Positions 1-5,236 of a stretch of 12,167 nt of DNA are shown piece by piece. The DNA is taken from NCBI GenBank assembly GCA_959596515.1, contig CAUFXR010000082.1:1-12167 (forward strand), written 5' to 3'. Source of the stretch: an uncultured Oscillospiraceae bacterium. GTDB lineage: Bacteria; Bacillota; Clostridia; Oscillospirales; Acutalibacteraceae. Each line of letters opens with the position of its first letter. Within the stretch, counting starts at the first letter, position 1. The position numbers and the translations under genes are program-made. The notes below the pieces were generated by a model, which worked only from the letters and a program-made list of their open reading frames with translations, was not told the origin of the DNA and did not search any database.

Positions 1-677
1 CCGTTTCCTCTTGCTTCGCAATAAATATTAAAAGTTGTGATTTCATCAATTCCGTATGCGCCGAGATTTTCGACAGTATGGAATGTGATATAGCGTTCAA
101 GGCTCTGCTTTAATGCTTCGCCCTGATTGTTCTGTGATGCCGTTACAGGTTTCCACCAAGTAGAATTACTCGGAGTGAGTGAGCTGTCTAAGGCAAGCCC
201 CATATCCAGACCAATGCCGATACAATCTTCCTTGACCGTTTCAATGTCAAATTCATAATCATAGGCGGTTTTAGGCTTTGTATCTTCGGGAACTGTCTGC
301 GGTGGTATCTCCGCAGGCGGCTCTGTTTTCTCTGGCTTTTCGACAGGAGCAGAGCTGCTTTCCGTTACCGCAGGTTTTGTTTCAGATACTTGATTTTTTC
401 CTTGCGATACAGGCTCGTTCTGTTTTGAAGTTTCGCTTTCAACAGGCTCATACTCTGTAACTTTGGCATTGCTTTCAAGCTCAGTATCCGTTTTGGCACT
501 TTCACTTTCTTTACTTTCCGAGAAAAAACTGCTTTCTGTGCTTTCTGTTTCGGCGGCGGCTTCTGTTTCCGCTACAAACTCATAATTATCACTTTCTTCG
601 GGAGCTGTTGAAATATCAGCACAGCCGCTTAATGTCAATATCAGCACAAATAGCATTGCAATCATCTTTTTTCGCAT
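1..677 (-). CDS. Lipoprotein with Glu/Ser/Thr/Pro-rich linker (partial, C-terminus beyond window)
   Basis: The frame is open from the ATG at 677 to the left edge (225 codons visible, no stop). The N-terminus is a type II signal peptide: MRKK, a hydrophobic run, then the lipobox LSGC with lipidation predicted at Cys19. Residues about 24 to 140 are low-complexity and rich in Glu, Ser, Thr, Lys and Pro, like a tether through the cell wall. A folded domain appears to start near residue 140 (YDYEFDIETV, then a WWKPVT stretch). A Shine-Dalgarno GGAGG lies 8 nt before the ATG; a second in-phase-free ATG three codons earlier is too close to it. The gene has its own promoter and follows parB by 200 nt. 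I do not recognise the domain. A surface or conjugation-related role is only suggested by position in the element. Confidence 0.8.
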   Translation of the reverse strand, partial: MRKKMIAMLFVLILTLSGCADISTAPEESDNYEFVAETEAAAETESTESSFFSESKESESAKTDTELESNAKVTEYEPVESETSKQNEPVSQGKNQVSETKPAVTESSSAPVEKPEKTEPPAEIPPQTVPEDTKPKTAYDYEFDIETVKEDCIGIGLDMGLALDSSLTPSNSTWWKPVTASQNNQGEALKQSLERYITFHTVENLGAYGIDEITTFNIYCEARGN

Positions 678-701
678 AGCATAGACCTCCTTTGCGGCTT
701 C

Positions 702-730
702 ATTATACGAAAAACCTCAGAAGCTCTCAA
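702..730 (-). promoter_or_regulatory. Sigma-A-type promoter of the lipoprotein gene
   Basis: On the minus strand a perfect -10 TATAAT (702-707) is separated by exactly 17 bp from a -35 TTGAGA (725-730). Transcription would start near 695, giving a leader of under 20 nt that contains the GGAGG site. The lipoprotein therefore need not depend on parAB read-through. Confidence 0.75.
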
Positions 731-833
731 AGGTAGAAAATCTTTCAAACAAAGAGTTTTGCATATATTCCTTTTTCGGATAGTCTTGGTAGTAAAAAAG
801 GGGGTGAGGTGTGGAGAGGGGGAAGCCGAAAAA

Positions 834-881
834 GCGGCTATCCACGAAAACGGGCAGACCTCGCCCTCGGTGTGCGGCTAT
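834..881 (+). repeat. Two GCGGCTAT octamers downstream of parB
   Basis: GCGGCTAT occurs at 834-841 and 874-881. The second overlaps the parB stop codon. The same octamer recurs at 2649-2656 and 2712-2719 upstream of parA, so parAB is bracketed by two copies on each side. The copy at 834 is paired with an inverted AGCCG (827-838 hairpin with a poly-A loop on this strand). A role as partition or regulatory site is inference. Confidence 0.4.
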
Positions 882-1825
882 CGTTCCTGAGCTTTGTTTC
901 GCTGCAAGTGTCGGTTGTAAAACTCCAACGCTTTTACAACAAAATCCGCTTCCTGTCCTTTGGGAACAGATTTAGGAATGAGTTTGGTTATCCTCTCGTC
1001 ACGGAAAGCAGGCTTTTCCCTTTGATTGGGTTTTTCTTCCTCCATAATGCTCTGGATAACCTCGCCTGTCAGCTTACCCTCCTGCATAAACTTCTTCATT
1101 TTGATAGCCTGTGCAAGCGACGGGGTAGCGTCGTTGTAGCTCATAGCTTCAAGCAAGGTGTATTGCTGTTCTTCGGTCAGATAAGAGATTTCAACAGCAG
1201 GACGAAAAGCAATCTGCCTTTCATCTACCATTTGCAGGATTTCGGGAACAAGCTCGGTCAGACGAATAAAACGGAAAATCTGATTTTTACTTTCACCAAC
1301 TTTGTCGGCAAGTTCATCGCTCGAAGTGGCAAACTCTAAATTATTACCCATTGGGGAATAATTTTCTTTCGTGGGTCTGCCTGCTTGTCGCTTCATCGCT
1401 TCAAGCCGCATTTTATAAGCAAAGGCTTTCTCACTCGGTAAAATCGTTGACCTCTGTAAATTGCTTTCTACCATTACAATAATGGCTTCATCACGGGTCA
1501 GCTCTTTAACCTCGCATTTCAGCGTTTCAAGCCCCGCAAGCTCGCAAGCCTTTTTTCTTCTGTGTCCGCTTACAAGCTCATACCGTCCGTCCTCTTTAAG
1601 CCGAACGGTAGCAGGGGTCATTACGCCGTTTCGCTTAATGCTCTCGACAAGCTGTTCCATATCCTCGTCCATTAAAACCTTGAACGGGTGGTCTGGAAAC
1701 TCGTCAATCTCCGATATGGGAATATCCCTTATCTTAGAGAGCTTTTCTTCCTCACGGCTTTCGTCCGTTTGGAAAAGGTCATCGTATGCGGTCAGCTCGA
1801 TTTTGGTTTCTCTGCTTCTCGCCAA
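878..1825 (-). CDS. parB: ParB/RepB/Spo0J family partition protein
   Basis: The 315-aa product is a ParB-type DNA-binding CTPase that would act with ParA to segregate or stabilise the excised or replicating element. The N-terminal ParB/sulfiredoxin-like domain (about 33-125) has IPISEIDEFPDHPF and the nucleotide-binding ELVSGHRRKKACELAG (83-98, GHRR box), followed by VESNLQRSTILPSEKAFAY (119-137). A helix-turn-helix follows at about 168-197 (DELADKVGESKNQIFRFIRL). The start chosen is a TTG at 1825, because AAGGAGG stands 9 nt before it and the homology begins just after. The open frame continues upstream into ParA-overlapping sequence with no ribosome binding site. The start lies 47 nt inside parA, so the two are probably translationally coupled. 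No canonical chromosomal parS is visible nearby; candidate sites are the repeats flanking the pair. Confidence 0.9.
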   Translation of the reverse strand: MARSRETKIELTAYDDLFQTDESREEEKLSKIRDIPISEIDEFPDHPFKVLMDEDMEQLVESIKRNGVMTPATVRLKEDGRYELVSGHRRKKACELAGLETLKCEVKELTRDEAIIVMVESNLQRSTILPSEKAFAYKMRLEAMKRQAGRPTKENYSPMGNNLEFATSSDELADKVGESKNQIFRFIRLTELVPEILQMVDERQIAFRPAVEISYLTEEQQYTLLEAMSYNDATPSLAQAIKMKKFMQEGKLTGEVIQSIMEEEKPNQREKPAFRDERITKLIPKSVPKGQEADFVVKALEFYNRHLQRNKAQER

Positions 1826-2606
1826 TCTCTGCCACCTCCTTTCCGAACTGCTCATAAGCTGCGGCAACCTTACCGCTTTTGTCGTAAGCAAAAATGCTCT
1901 TGCCCTCTGCGGTAGCTTCCACCGCACGGATAGAATGCGGTATCTCAGTATCAAACACCTTGATTTTTTGACCGTAGGCACTTTTTACCGTTGCCGTGAT
2001 TTCCTTAGAAATGTTGGTACGGGGCATTACCATCGTCATTAAAATACCGTCTATCCGCAGCTTGGGATTGATTTGTCGTTTTACCATTGACACAGAGCGA
2101 AGCAACAGCTCCAAACCTTTCGCTGAAAGGTAGTGCGGTTGTGTTGGGATAATCACGCTGTCTGCCGCCGCCAGAGCATTTATCGTTATCATACCGAGAG
2201 AGGGCATACAGTCGATAAGCACATAATCGTAATTCTTCTTAACCTCATTTACATAGGTTTTCAGAACACGCTCACGGCTCATAGCATTGATAAGCCTTAC
2301 TTCAAAGCCTGATAACTCAATGTTGGACGGAAGCAGGTCAACGCCCTCGCTATGGTGTATGATACCTTGCGAAACATCAAAAGATTTATCGTCTATGATG
2401 TTCTGCATTACGGTGGAGAGCGTTATGGGTATATCGTCAGGTCTGTTGTAGCCGAGTGCCATTGTGAGATTTGCCTGTGCATCAGCATCAATGAGCAGAA
2501 CTTTCTTTCCTTGCTGTACCAGACCTACGCCCAGATTGACCGCCGTGGTCGTTTTACCGACACCGCCTTTCTGATTGGTCAGAGCAATCACTTTGCAATT
2601 TGACAT
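1779..2606 (-). CDS. parA: ParA family partition ATPase
   Basis: The 275-aa product is a deviant Walker ATPase (ParA/Soj family) that would drive partition of the mobile element with ParB. The deviant Walker A box KGGVGKTT is at 13-20. Walker A' KVLLIDADAQ is at 35-44. The Walker B-like strand DYVLIDCMPSLG is at 127-138. PTQPHYLSAKGL (154-165) is the usual following loop. There is no N-terminal HTH domain, so this is the short Soj/Ib-like form and regulation may fall to another protein. The ATG at 2606 has GGAGG 8 nt upstream; longer in-frame starts lack such a site. A terminator-like hairpin and a palindrome stand between the upstream genes and this start. The last 15 codons overlap parB. 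Confidence 0.95.
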   Translation of the reverse strand: MSNCKVIALTNQKGGVGKTTTAVNLGVGLVQQGKKVLLIDADAQANLTMALGYNRPDDIPITLSTVMQNIIDDKSFDVSQGIIHHSEGVDLLPSNIELSGFEVRLINAMSRERVLKTYVNEVKKNYDYVLIDCMPSLGMITINALAAADSVIIPTQPHYLSAKGLELLLRSVSMVKRQINPKLRIDGILMTMVMPRTNISKEITATVKSAYGQKIKVFDTEIPHSIRAVEATAEGKSIFAYDKSGKVAAAYEQFGKEVAEIGEKQRNQNRADRIR

Positions 2607-2633
2607 TTGTGCGTCCTCCTTTCGCATAAATTT

Positions 2634-2654
2634 AGCCGCTTTGTCAAGGCGGCT
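2634..2654 (-). promoter_or_regulatory. Near-perfect palindrome in the parA leader
   Basis: A 21-nt palindrome is centred on 2644, with arms AGCCGCTTTG and CAAGGCGGCT (one G:T pair, one central base). It begins 27 nt upstream of the parA ATG. It could be an operator for parAB autoregulation, a partition site, or an RNA hairpin in the leader. Its right arm contains one of the GCGGCTAT copies. Function is inferred. Confidence 0.5.
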
Positions 2655-2676
2655 ATGTAAAAGAGTGAGAGAACGC

Positions 2677-2717
2677 AAAAAAGCCGCTTACTCTTAGGTG
2701 AATAAGAATAAGCGGCT
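2677..2717 (-). terminator. Rho-independent terminator or attenuator before parA
   Basis: On the minus strand AGCCGCTTA (2717-2709) pairs with TAAGCGGCT (2690-2682). An inner 5-bp stem TCTTA/TAAGA lies beyond one mismatch, with a 6-nt loop, and six T residues (2682-2677) follow. It is 14 nt past the stop of the 59-aa gene, so it should end or attenuate the transcript of the upstream HTH cluster before parA. Confidence 0.75.
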
Positions 2718-2731
2718 ATGTGTGATGTGCC

Positions 2732-2911
2732 TTAGATATGTTCAATTTTCATTTTCTTAACAGGAGCGTTGACAACCTTGAAAATCAGCTCATCAACGCA
2801 GTCCGTGTATCTGCCTTCCTGTATCAGTCTGTTTTTCAGCTCTACAAGGCTATGTATTACCAACTGTCGCTCGTGGCTATCCAGATATGCGTGGTAGGTT
2901 TTATCTTTCAT
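2732..2911 (-). CDS. Small conserved-looking hypothetical protein (59 aa)
   Basis: The product is a soluble, charged 59-residue protein starting MKDKTYHAYLDSHERQLV and ending in a basic tail KKMKIEHI. It reads as one long helix followed by a short second segment; no catalytic motif or membrane segment is seen. I recall similar small proteins near parA in Clostridia elements, but cannot name a domain. The start at 2911 is chosen because CGGAGG lies about 8 nt upstream. An in-frame extension to 3007 would overlap the preceding gene and has no comparable site. It lies 46 nt after the tandem-HTH gene and just before a terminator, so the two are probably co-transcribed. The function is unknown; a small regulator or accessory of the HTH protein is only a guess. 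Confidence 0.72.
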   Translation of the reverse strand: MKDKTYHAYLDSHERQLVIHSLVELKNRLIQEGRYTDCVDELIFKVVNAPVKKMKIEHI

Positions 2912-2957
2912 AACGAATACCTCCGTTTTATTTTTCATTATAGATATGTTTAAGAAA

Positions 2958-3563
2958 TTACGCCATTGTGCCATCGCTGCCTGTACGCAATTTTCGTATT
3001 TGCTCATTAAACCTCTGGTGCTTGACAGACTTCACGGCAATTCCTATGAAATATCTGCTTACAAGGAAATCCAATAGATACTCTTTAGGGATTTGATAAC
3101 GCTGTTTGATATAAAAGCATTTCAGCTCTTTTTTACCGCACCAGCGACTAACCGAATTTTTATTGTAGCCCGTAAACTGAGCTACCTGCTCAACCGACAT
3201 AACATCTGGGTTGTTTTTTAGCAGTCGTTCATAATACTGCCGCATACGAATTAAATCCTCTTGTGTGAACACCTCGTCAAAGGACGGAGCTTTTTTATCT
3301 CCGCCTTTTCCTTTGTAAAAGCCGTCTGGAGCTTTGAATAGCTCTGGGTAATCATCTCTGTCTTTCAAATACTGAATAACATCAACCGTCTTGATTTTGA
3401 AGCGGCGTGTTTTTTTGCCGCTATCTATGTTCGGCACAAGACCGCTTTCCAATAAAAACAAGCAGGTCTTTTTGCTGATATGACAGATACGGTACATCTG
3501 GTCTTTGGTTATGTATTCGGGGTATTGCTGCAAAATCTCGTTGCAATATTTTTCTGTAATCAT
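2958..3563 (-). CDS. Tandem winged helix-turn-helix DNA-binding protein
   Basis: The 201-aa protein has two separate modules that both look like excisionase/MerR-type winged HTH. The first (about 18-66) reads ITKDQMYRICHISKKTCLFL, then a wing with SGKKTRRFKI and a terminal helix VDVIQYL. The second (about 121-168) reads VMSVEQVAQFTGYNKNSVSR, then KCFYIKQRYQIPKEYLLDFL. A Lys/Gly-rich linker (80-92) and a short helical region join them. Likely roles are repressor, excision or replication/partition control for the element. ATG at 3563 is preferred (GAGG 9 nt upstream); a GTG immediately before it at 3566 is also possible. The preceding ORF stops at 3567, inside this ribosome binding site region, suggesting coupling. 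The cluster of GTTCTCTC repeats upstream is an obvious candidate target, but nothing here proves binding. Confidence 0.82.
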   Translation of the reverse strand: MITEKYCNEILQQYPEYITKDQMYRICHISKKTCLFLLESGLVPNIDSGKKTRRFKIKTVDVIQYLKDRDDYPELFKAPDGFYKGKGGDKKAPSFDEVFTQEDLIRMRQYYERLLKNNPDVMSVEQVAQFTGYNKNSVSRWCGKKELKCFYIKQRYQIPKEYLLDFLVSRYFIGIAVKSVKHQRFNEQIRKLRTGSDGTMA

Positions 3564-3566
3564 CAC

Positions 3567-3755
3567 TTACACCTCTTTGCGCTTTTTGGTCAACAGCAGA
3601 AGAAAGGTGTAAAAGTTCTCTCCAATAGTATTTTGAGAGTGCCTGAAAAGTAGGTGGGAAAAGGGGTTTTGTTCTCTCCTGAGTTCTCTCCGTTCTCTCC
3701 AAGTTCTCTCTTTTTTGCTTTTTTTCAGCCATTTTTGAAACCTATTCGAACTCAC
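3567..3755 (-). CDS. Possible small basic protein encoded across the repeat array (62 aa)
   Basis: This ORF begins with GTG at 3755, whose bases overlap the TGA of a 23-codon ORF (GTGA at 3755-3752), and ends 3 nt before the ATG of the tandem-HTH gene. The predicted product is very basic, with a KKSKKERTWRERRELRREQ stretch. That stretch comes from the GAGAGAAC repeats on the coding strand, so it may be a by-product of the repeat DNA. The C-terminal half (NTIGENFYTFLLLL) is more protein-like. There is no clear Shine-Dalgarno for the GTG, so it would depend on coupling. It may be a real small protein or only a leader that passes ribosomes to the HTH gene. Confidence 0.35.
   Translation of the reverse strand: MSSNRFQKWLKKSKKERTWRERRELRREQNPFSHLLFRHSQNTIGENFYTFLLLLTKKRKEV
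3615..3711 (+). repeat. GTTCTCTC repeat array (iteron-like)
   Basis: GTTCTCTC occurs at 3615, 3671, 3683, 3692 and 3703 (start positions, same orientation). Four of these are followed by C to make GTTCTCTCC. The last four are spaced 12, 9 and 11 nt apart, close to one helical turn. The array lies directly upstream of the tandem-HTH gene. Regular short direct repeats of this kind are typical of iterons, centromere-like sites or repressor arrays; which one applies is inference. Confidence 0.6.
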
Positions 3756-3823
3756 GGTTTTTTGCCGCTTTTCGCCGCTTTTAGCTCAGATTTTACCTGT
3801 AAATAAAGTAGTTTTTCTTGCAT
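3752..3823 (-). CDS. Possible 23-codon leader ORF
   Basis: The ATG at 3823 is preceded by AAAGGAG 9 nt upstream, a good ribosome binding site. The frame runs 23 codons (MQEKLLYLQVKSELKAAKSG, then KKP) to a TGA that overlaps the GTG start of the next ORF. This is the first plausible translation start of the element cluster when read from its outer end. It could be a leader peptide or a very small helical protein. Short length leaves chance as a real alternative. Confidence 0.3.
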   Translation of the reverse strand: MQEKLLYLQVKSELKAAKSGKKP

Positions 3824-3864
3824 TATTTTCTGCTCCTTTCTAACACTTTCCATATCACATAACA

Positions 3865-3880
3865 CATTCGAAATCGAATG
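3865..3880 (-). promoter_or_regulatory. Palindromic operator candidate upstream of the element's first ORF
   Basis: CATTCGA and TCGAATG are perfect inverted arms separated by AA. The site is about 42 nt upstream of the ATG at 3823, where a promoter for the HTH cluster would be expected. The outer 13 bases are echoed at 4102-4114. An autoregulatory operator is the simplest reading, but no clear -35/-10 pair could be fixed beside it. Confidence 0.4.
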
Positions 3881-3960
3881 ACCTTATTGGTTGCCGTATT
3901 CCTTAAAACCATTGATTTTACGGGCTTTTTCGGTTATTATGTTTGATAGCAGTACTGTTA

Positions 3961-4019
3961 GTTCTCTCCGATAGTTCTCTCGCATTTCGAACTGTCGGAA
4001 ACAGCCGAAGCGGAGAGAA
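3961..4019 (+). repeat. Second GTTCTCTC group with inverted partner
   Basis: Copies of GTTCTCTC start at 3961 and 3974 (13 nt apart). TTCTCTCCG (3962-3970) has a perfect inverted partner CGGAGAGAA at 4011-4019. Between them lies a small CTGT/ACAG stem, so the 58-nt block could form a branched hairpin or cruciform. This is separate from the 3615-3711 array by about 250 nt and may be the second half of one regulatory or replication site. Confidence 0.5.
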
Positions 4020-4187
4020 AATCATCTTTTTGCGGACAAGAGCTTTTTCCCTTAAAATGGGGCATTTTTTCTCAAAATCCGCTAAAGTGTGTTGGGAGTA
4101 AAACACTCGAAATCAACGTGTTCTTTTATTTTGTCAGGGAGCCAAGCGACTAGTTTACTTTCTGCAGAAAACACCGAATCCCAAGTT

Positions 4188-4799
4188 TTATAAATAATCG
4201 GTTTTTTGCAGCACTAAAACACCCATCAGATAAACACTGATAAAAAGCAGCGAAAACTGATAGGGATTTCTAAGTAAAATCCAAAAGCCCACACCGGCTA
4301 AAGGGACTAATATGGCAAACGAAAAAAAATTGGTCCAAAAAACCGCTTTCTTTTCCCCCAGTTTTGCGGATAAAATCGCATATAGGGCGGCGCCGCCGTC
4401 TAAGGTCACAATAGGCTGAATATTGAAAAAGCCAACCAGCAGATTCGCGGAAAAAAAGACGCCCAGCCACTGATATGGCAGCAGCAAATACACGGGGAAA
4501 CAGAGAATAGCCAGCAAAAAATTAAGTCCGGGACCCGCTAAAATGATCCGCAGATCCTTTTGGTAGCTTCTCTCGTTTCGTCCGCGATCTACCATATCTA
4601 CCCGGAACATTTTGAACGCGATCTTTTGAGGAAGGCATTTTTGTCGCGCCATTTCCAATAAATGTCCCAGTTCATGAACTACTGCCGCCAGCAGACCGCA
4701 CAAAACGCCTCCTGAGGGATCAAGCACAGCAGACACCGCCAAGATGACCGCAAACCAAAAGCTGACAAAAATCCTGCAACCCCGAAATGTAAATTCCAT
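4188..4799 (-). CDS. M50-family intramembrane (site-2) metalloprotease, SpoIVFB-like
   Basis: The 203-aa polytopic membrane protein is a zinc metalloprotease that cuts substrates within the membrane. HELGH at 42-46 supplies two zinc-binding His and the catalytic Glu. N126-x2-P129-x4-D134-G135 (NIQPIVTLDGG) supplies the third ligand region. AGPGLN (88-93) is the usual conserved turn. About five or six hydrophobic segments are visible. There is no PDZ domain and no C-terminal CBS domain, so it is shorter than Bacillus SpoIVFB (about 288 aa). The start at 4799 follows the upstream stop by 5 nt with only a weak AAAGG further up, so coupling is likely. Because it is paired with a single-pass membrane protein, a SpoIVFB-type role in sigma-factor processing is attractive. 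Another regulatory protease is possible. The mobile element begins shortly after its stop. Confidence 0.85.
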   Translation of the reverse strand: MEFTFRGCRIFVSFWFAVILAVSAVLDPSGGVLCGLLAAVVHELGHLLEMARQKCLPQKIAFKMFRVDMVDRGRNERSYQKDLRIILAGPGLNFLLAILCFPVYLLLPYQWLGVFFSANLLVGFFNIQPIVTLDGGAALYAILSAKLGEKKAVFWTNFFSFAILVPLAGVGFWILLRNPYQFSLLFISVYLMGVLVLQKTDYL

Positions 4800-4804
4800 A
4801 AAGG

Positions 4805-5176
4805 CTATACCAATACCTTTTTTCCAAGATTTTCAATCGTTTCGCCTACTTGCGCACTGAAATCCTGCAACGTCTTTTCTCCCTCTTCCACAATCGTGCC
4901 GGCGATAACACTTCTATTCACCTCTTCCTCATACCATAGCCTCACATTTTGGTAGAGCGTACCACCGAACACACGCAGCAAAAATGCCGCCAGCAAAATC
5001 AAGCCGCATAAACCGATCTGCAGCACTGTTACCAGCTGGCCGCTTTTTTTCAGCAAATGTCTTTTTATTCTCGGTTCTTCTGCTGGTTCCTCCTCAAGGG
5101 TTTCATCCCAAGGGTTAACAGAGTCTTCGGCTTCTTGCCCCGCCAAATTCATTCTCCCATAGTTTTCTTCCTGCAT
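4805..5176 (-). CDS. Single-pass membrane protein, possible SpoIVFA-like partner of the M50 protease
   Basis: The 123-aa protein has an acidic N-terminal cytoplasmic part (about 1-40, NPWDETLEEEPAEEP) and then a basic stop IKRHLLKKSG. A single transmembrane segment follows (about 49-69, VLQIGLCGLILLAAFLLRVF). The outer tail of about 50 residues ends in a helix VEEGEKTLQDFSAQVGETI. This matches the topology of SpoIVFA (N-in, one membrane span, outer domain), but the LytM-like domain of that family is missing and I see no sequence motif to prove homology. ATG at 5176 has AAGGGGG 8 nt upstream. Its stop is 5 nt before the protease start, so they form one operon. The likely job is a partner, anchor or inhibitor of the protease; this is inferred from context. 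Confidence 0.75.
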   Translation of the reverse strand: MQEENYGRMNLAGQEAEDSVNPWDETLEEEPAEEPRIKRHLLKKSGQLVTVLQIGLCGLILLAAFLLRVFGGTLYQNVRLWYEEEVNRSVIAGTIVEEGEKTLQDFSAQVGETIENLGKKVLV

Positions 5177-5197
5177 TTTACATTCCCCCTTGTTCTA

Positions 5198-5226
5198 TGG
5201 GTATGCAAAAAAGCGGAAAGACATGC
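5198..5226 (-). promoter_or_regulatory. Weak sigma-E-like promoter candidate for the protease operon
   Basis: On the minus strand GCATGTC (5226-5220) and CATACCCA (5205-5198) are 14 bp apart. From memory, the sporulation sigma-E consensus is KMATATT, 14 bp, CATACAHT. That gives 5 of 7 and 6 of 8 matches. Transcription would start near 5190, at the edge of the AAGGGGG site. No good sigma-A promoter lies in the 60 nt between the terminator and the gene. The match is partial and may be chance. Confidence 0.25.
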
Positions 5227-5236
5227 TGAAAACGAA

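Larger units (their letters stand above)
1..4130 (-). mobile_element. One end of an integrative conjugative-type element (partial)
   Basis: The block from the left edge to about 4130 carries parA, parB, a tandem winged-HTH protein, small hypothetical genes and a lipoprotein, all on the minus strand. It then changes abruptly to ordinary chromosomal genes (sporulation, MATE, Nfn). A parAB module beside a DNA-binding protein is typical of the non-integrase end of Tn1549-like and related Clostridia elements; that is family knowledge, not something proven here. The intergenic DNA is clearly more AT-rich than the host side. No integrase, relaxase or type IV secretion gene lies in the window, so ICE versus another integrated element is inferred. 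The junction is not resolved. An element-type repeat at 4102-4114 and the stop of the intact host protease gene at 4188 place it roughly between 4115 and 4187. Confidence 0.72.
3824..4187. other. Gene-free terminal zone of the element and host junction
   Basis: No convincing gene occurs here on either strand. The stretch holds a palindrome (3865-3880), two more GTTCTCTC copies with an inverted partner (3961-4019), and an imperfect direct repeat: AACAC-at-TCGAAATC at 3861-3875 and AACACTCGAAATC at 4102-4114. It also has three alternating GTGTT/AACAC/GTGTT pentamers at 4089-4122 and a 12-bp palindrome TTTCTGCAGAAA at 4159-4170. These resemble recombinase or excisionase arm sites at an element end. 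The exact insertion point cannot be set without the other end or an empty site. A minus-strand 62-codon frame in this zone lacks a ribosome binding site and was not accepted. Confidence 0.5.

Noticed and set aside
1461..2042. Long plus-strand frames opposite parB, parA, nfnB, MATE and spoIVA
   Set aside because: They are antisense to well-recognised proteins, lack ribosome binding sites and have no recognisable motifs.
690..2735. A canonical chromosomal parS site (TGTTCCACGTGAAACA-like) near parAB
   Set aside because: I looked for the sequence on both strands in the intergenic regions and did not find it.
3615..3711. CRISPR-like short repeats
   Set aside because: Repeat units are only 8-9 nt and spaced 9-13 nt, far too short for repeats and spacers, and no cas gene is present.
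3421..3732. A 103-codon minus-strand frame starting at an ATG at 3732
   Set aside because: Its second half runs out of frame through the well-supported tandem-HTH gene, and its Shine-Dalgarno is weak. The 62-codon frame that ends at the HTH start fits the layout better.
3918..4106. A 62-codon minus-strand frame in the terminal zone
   Set aside because: It starts with GTG without a ribosome binding site, covers repeat and hairpin DNA, and shows no protein-like pattern.
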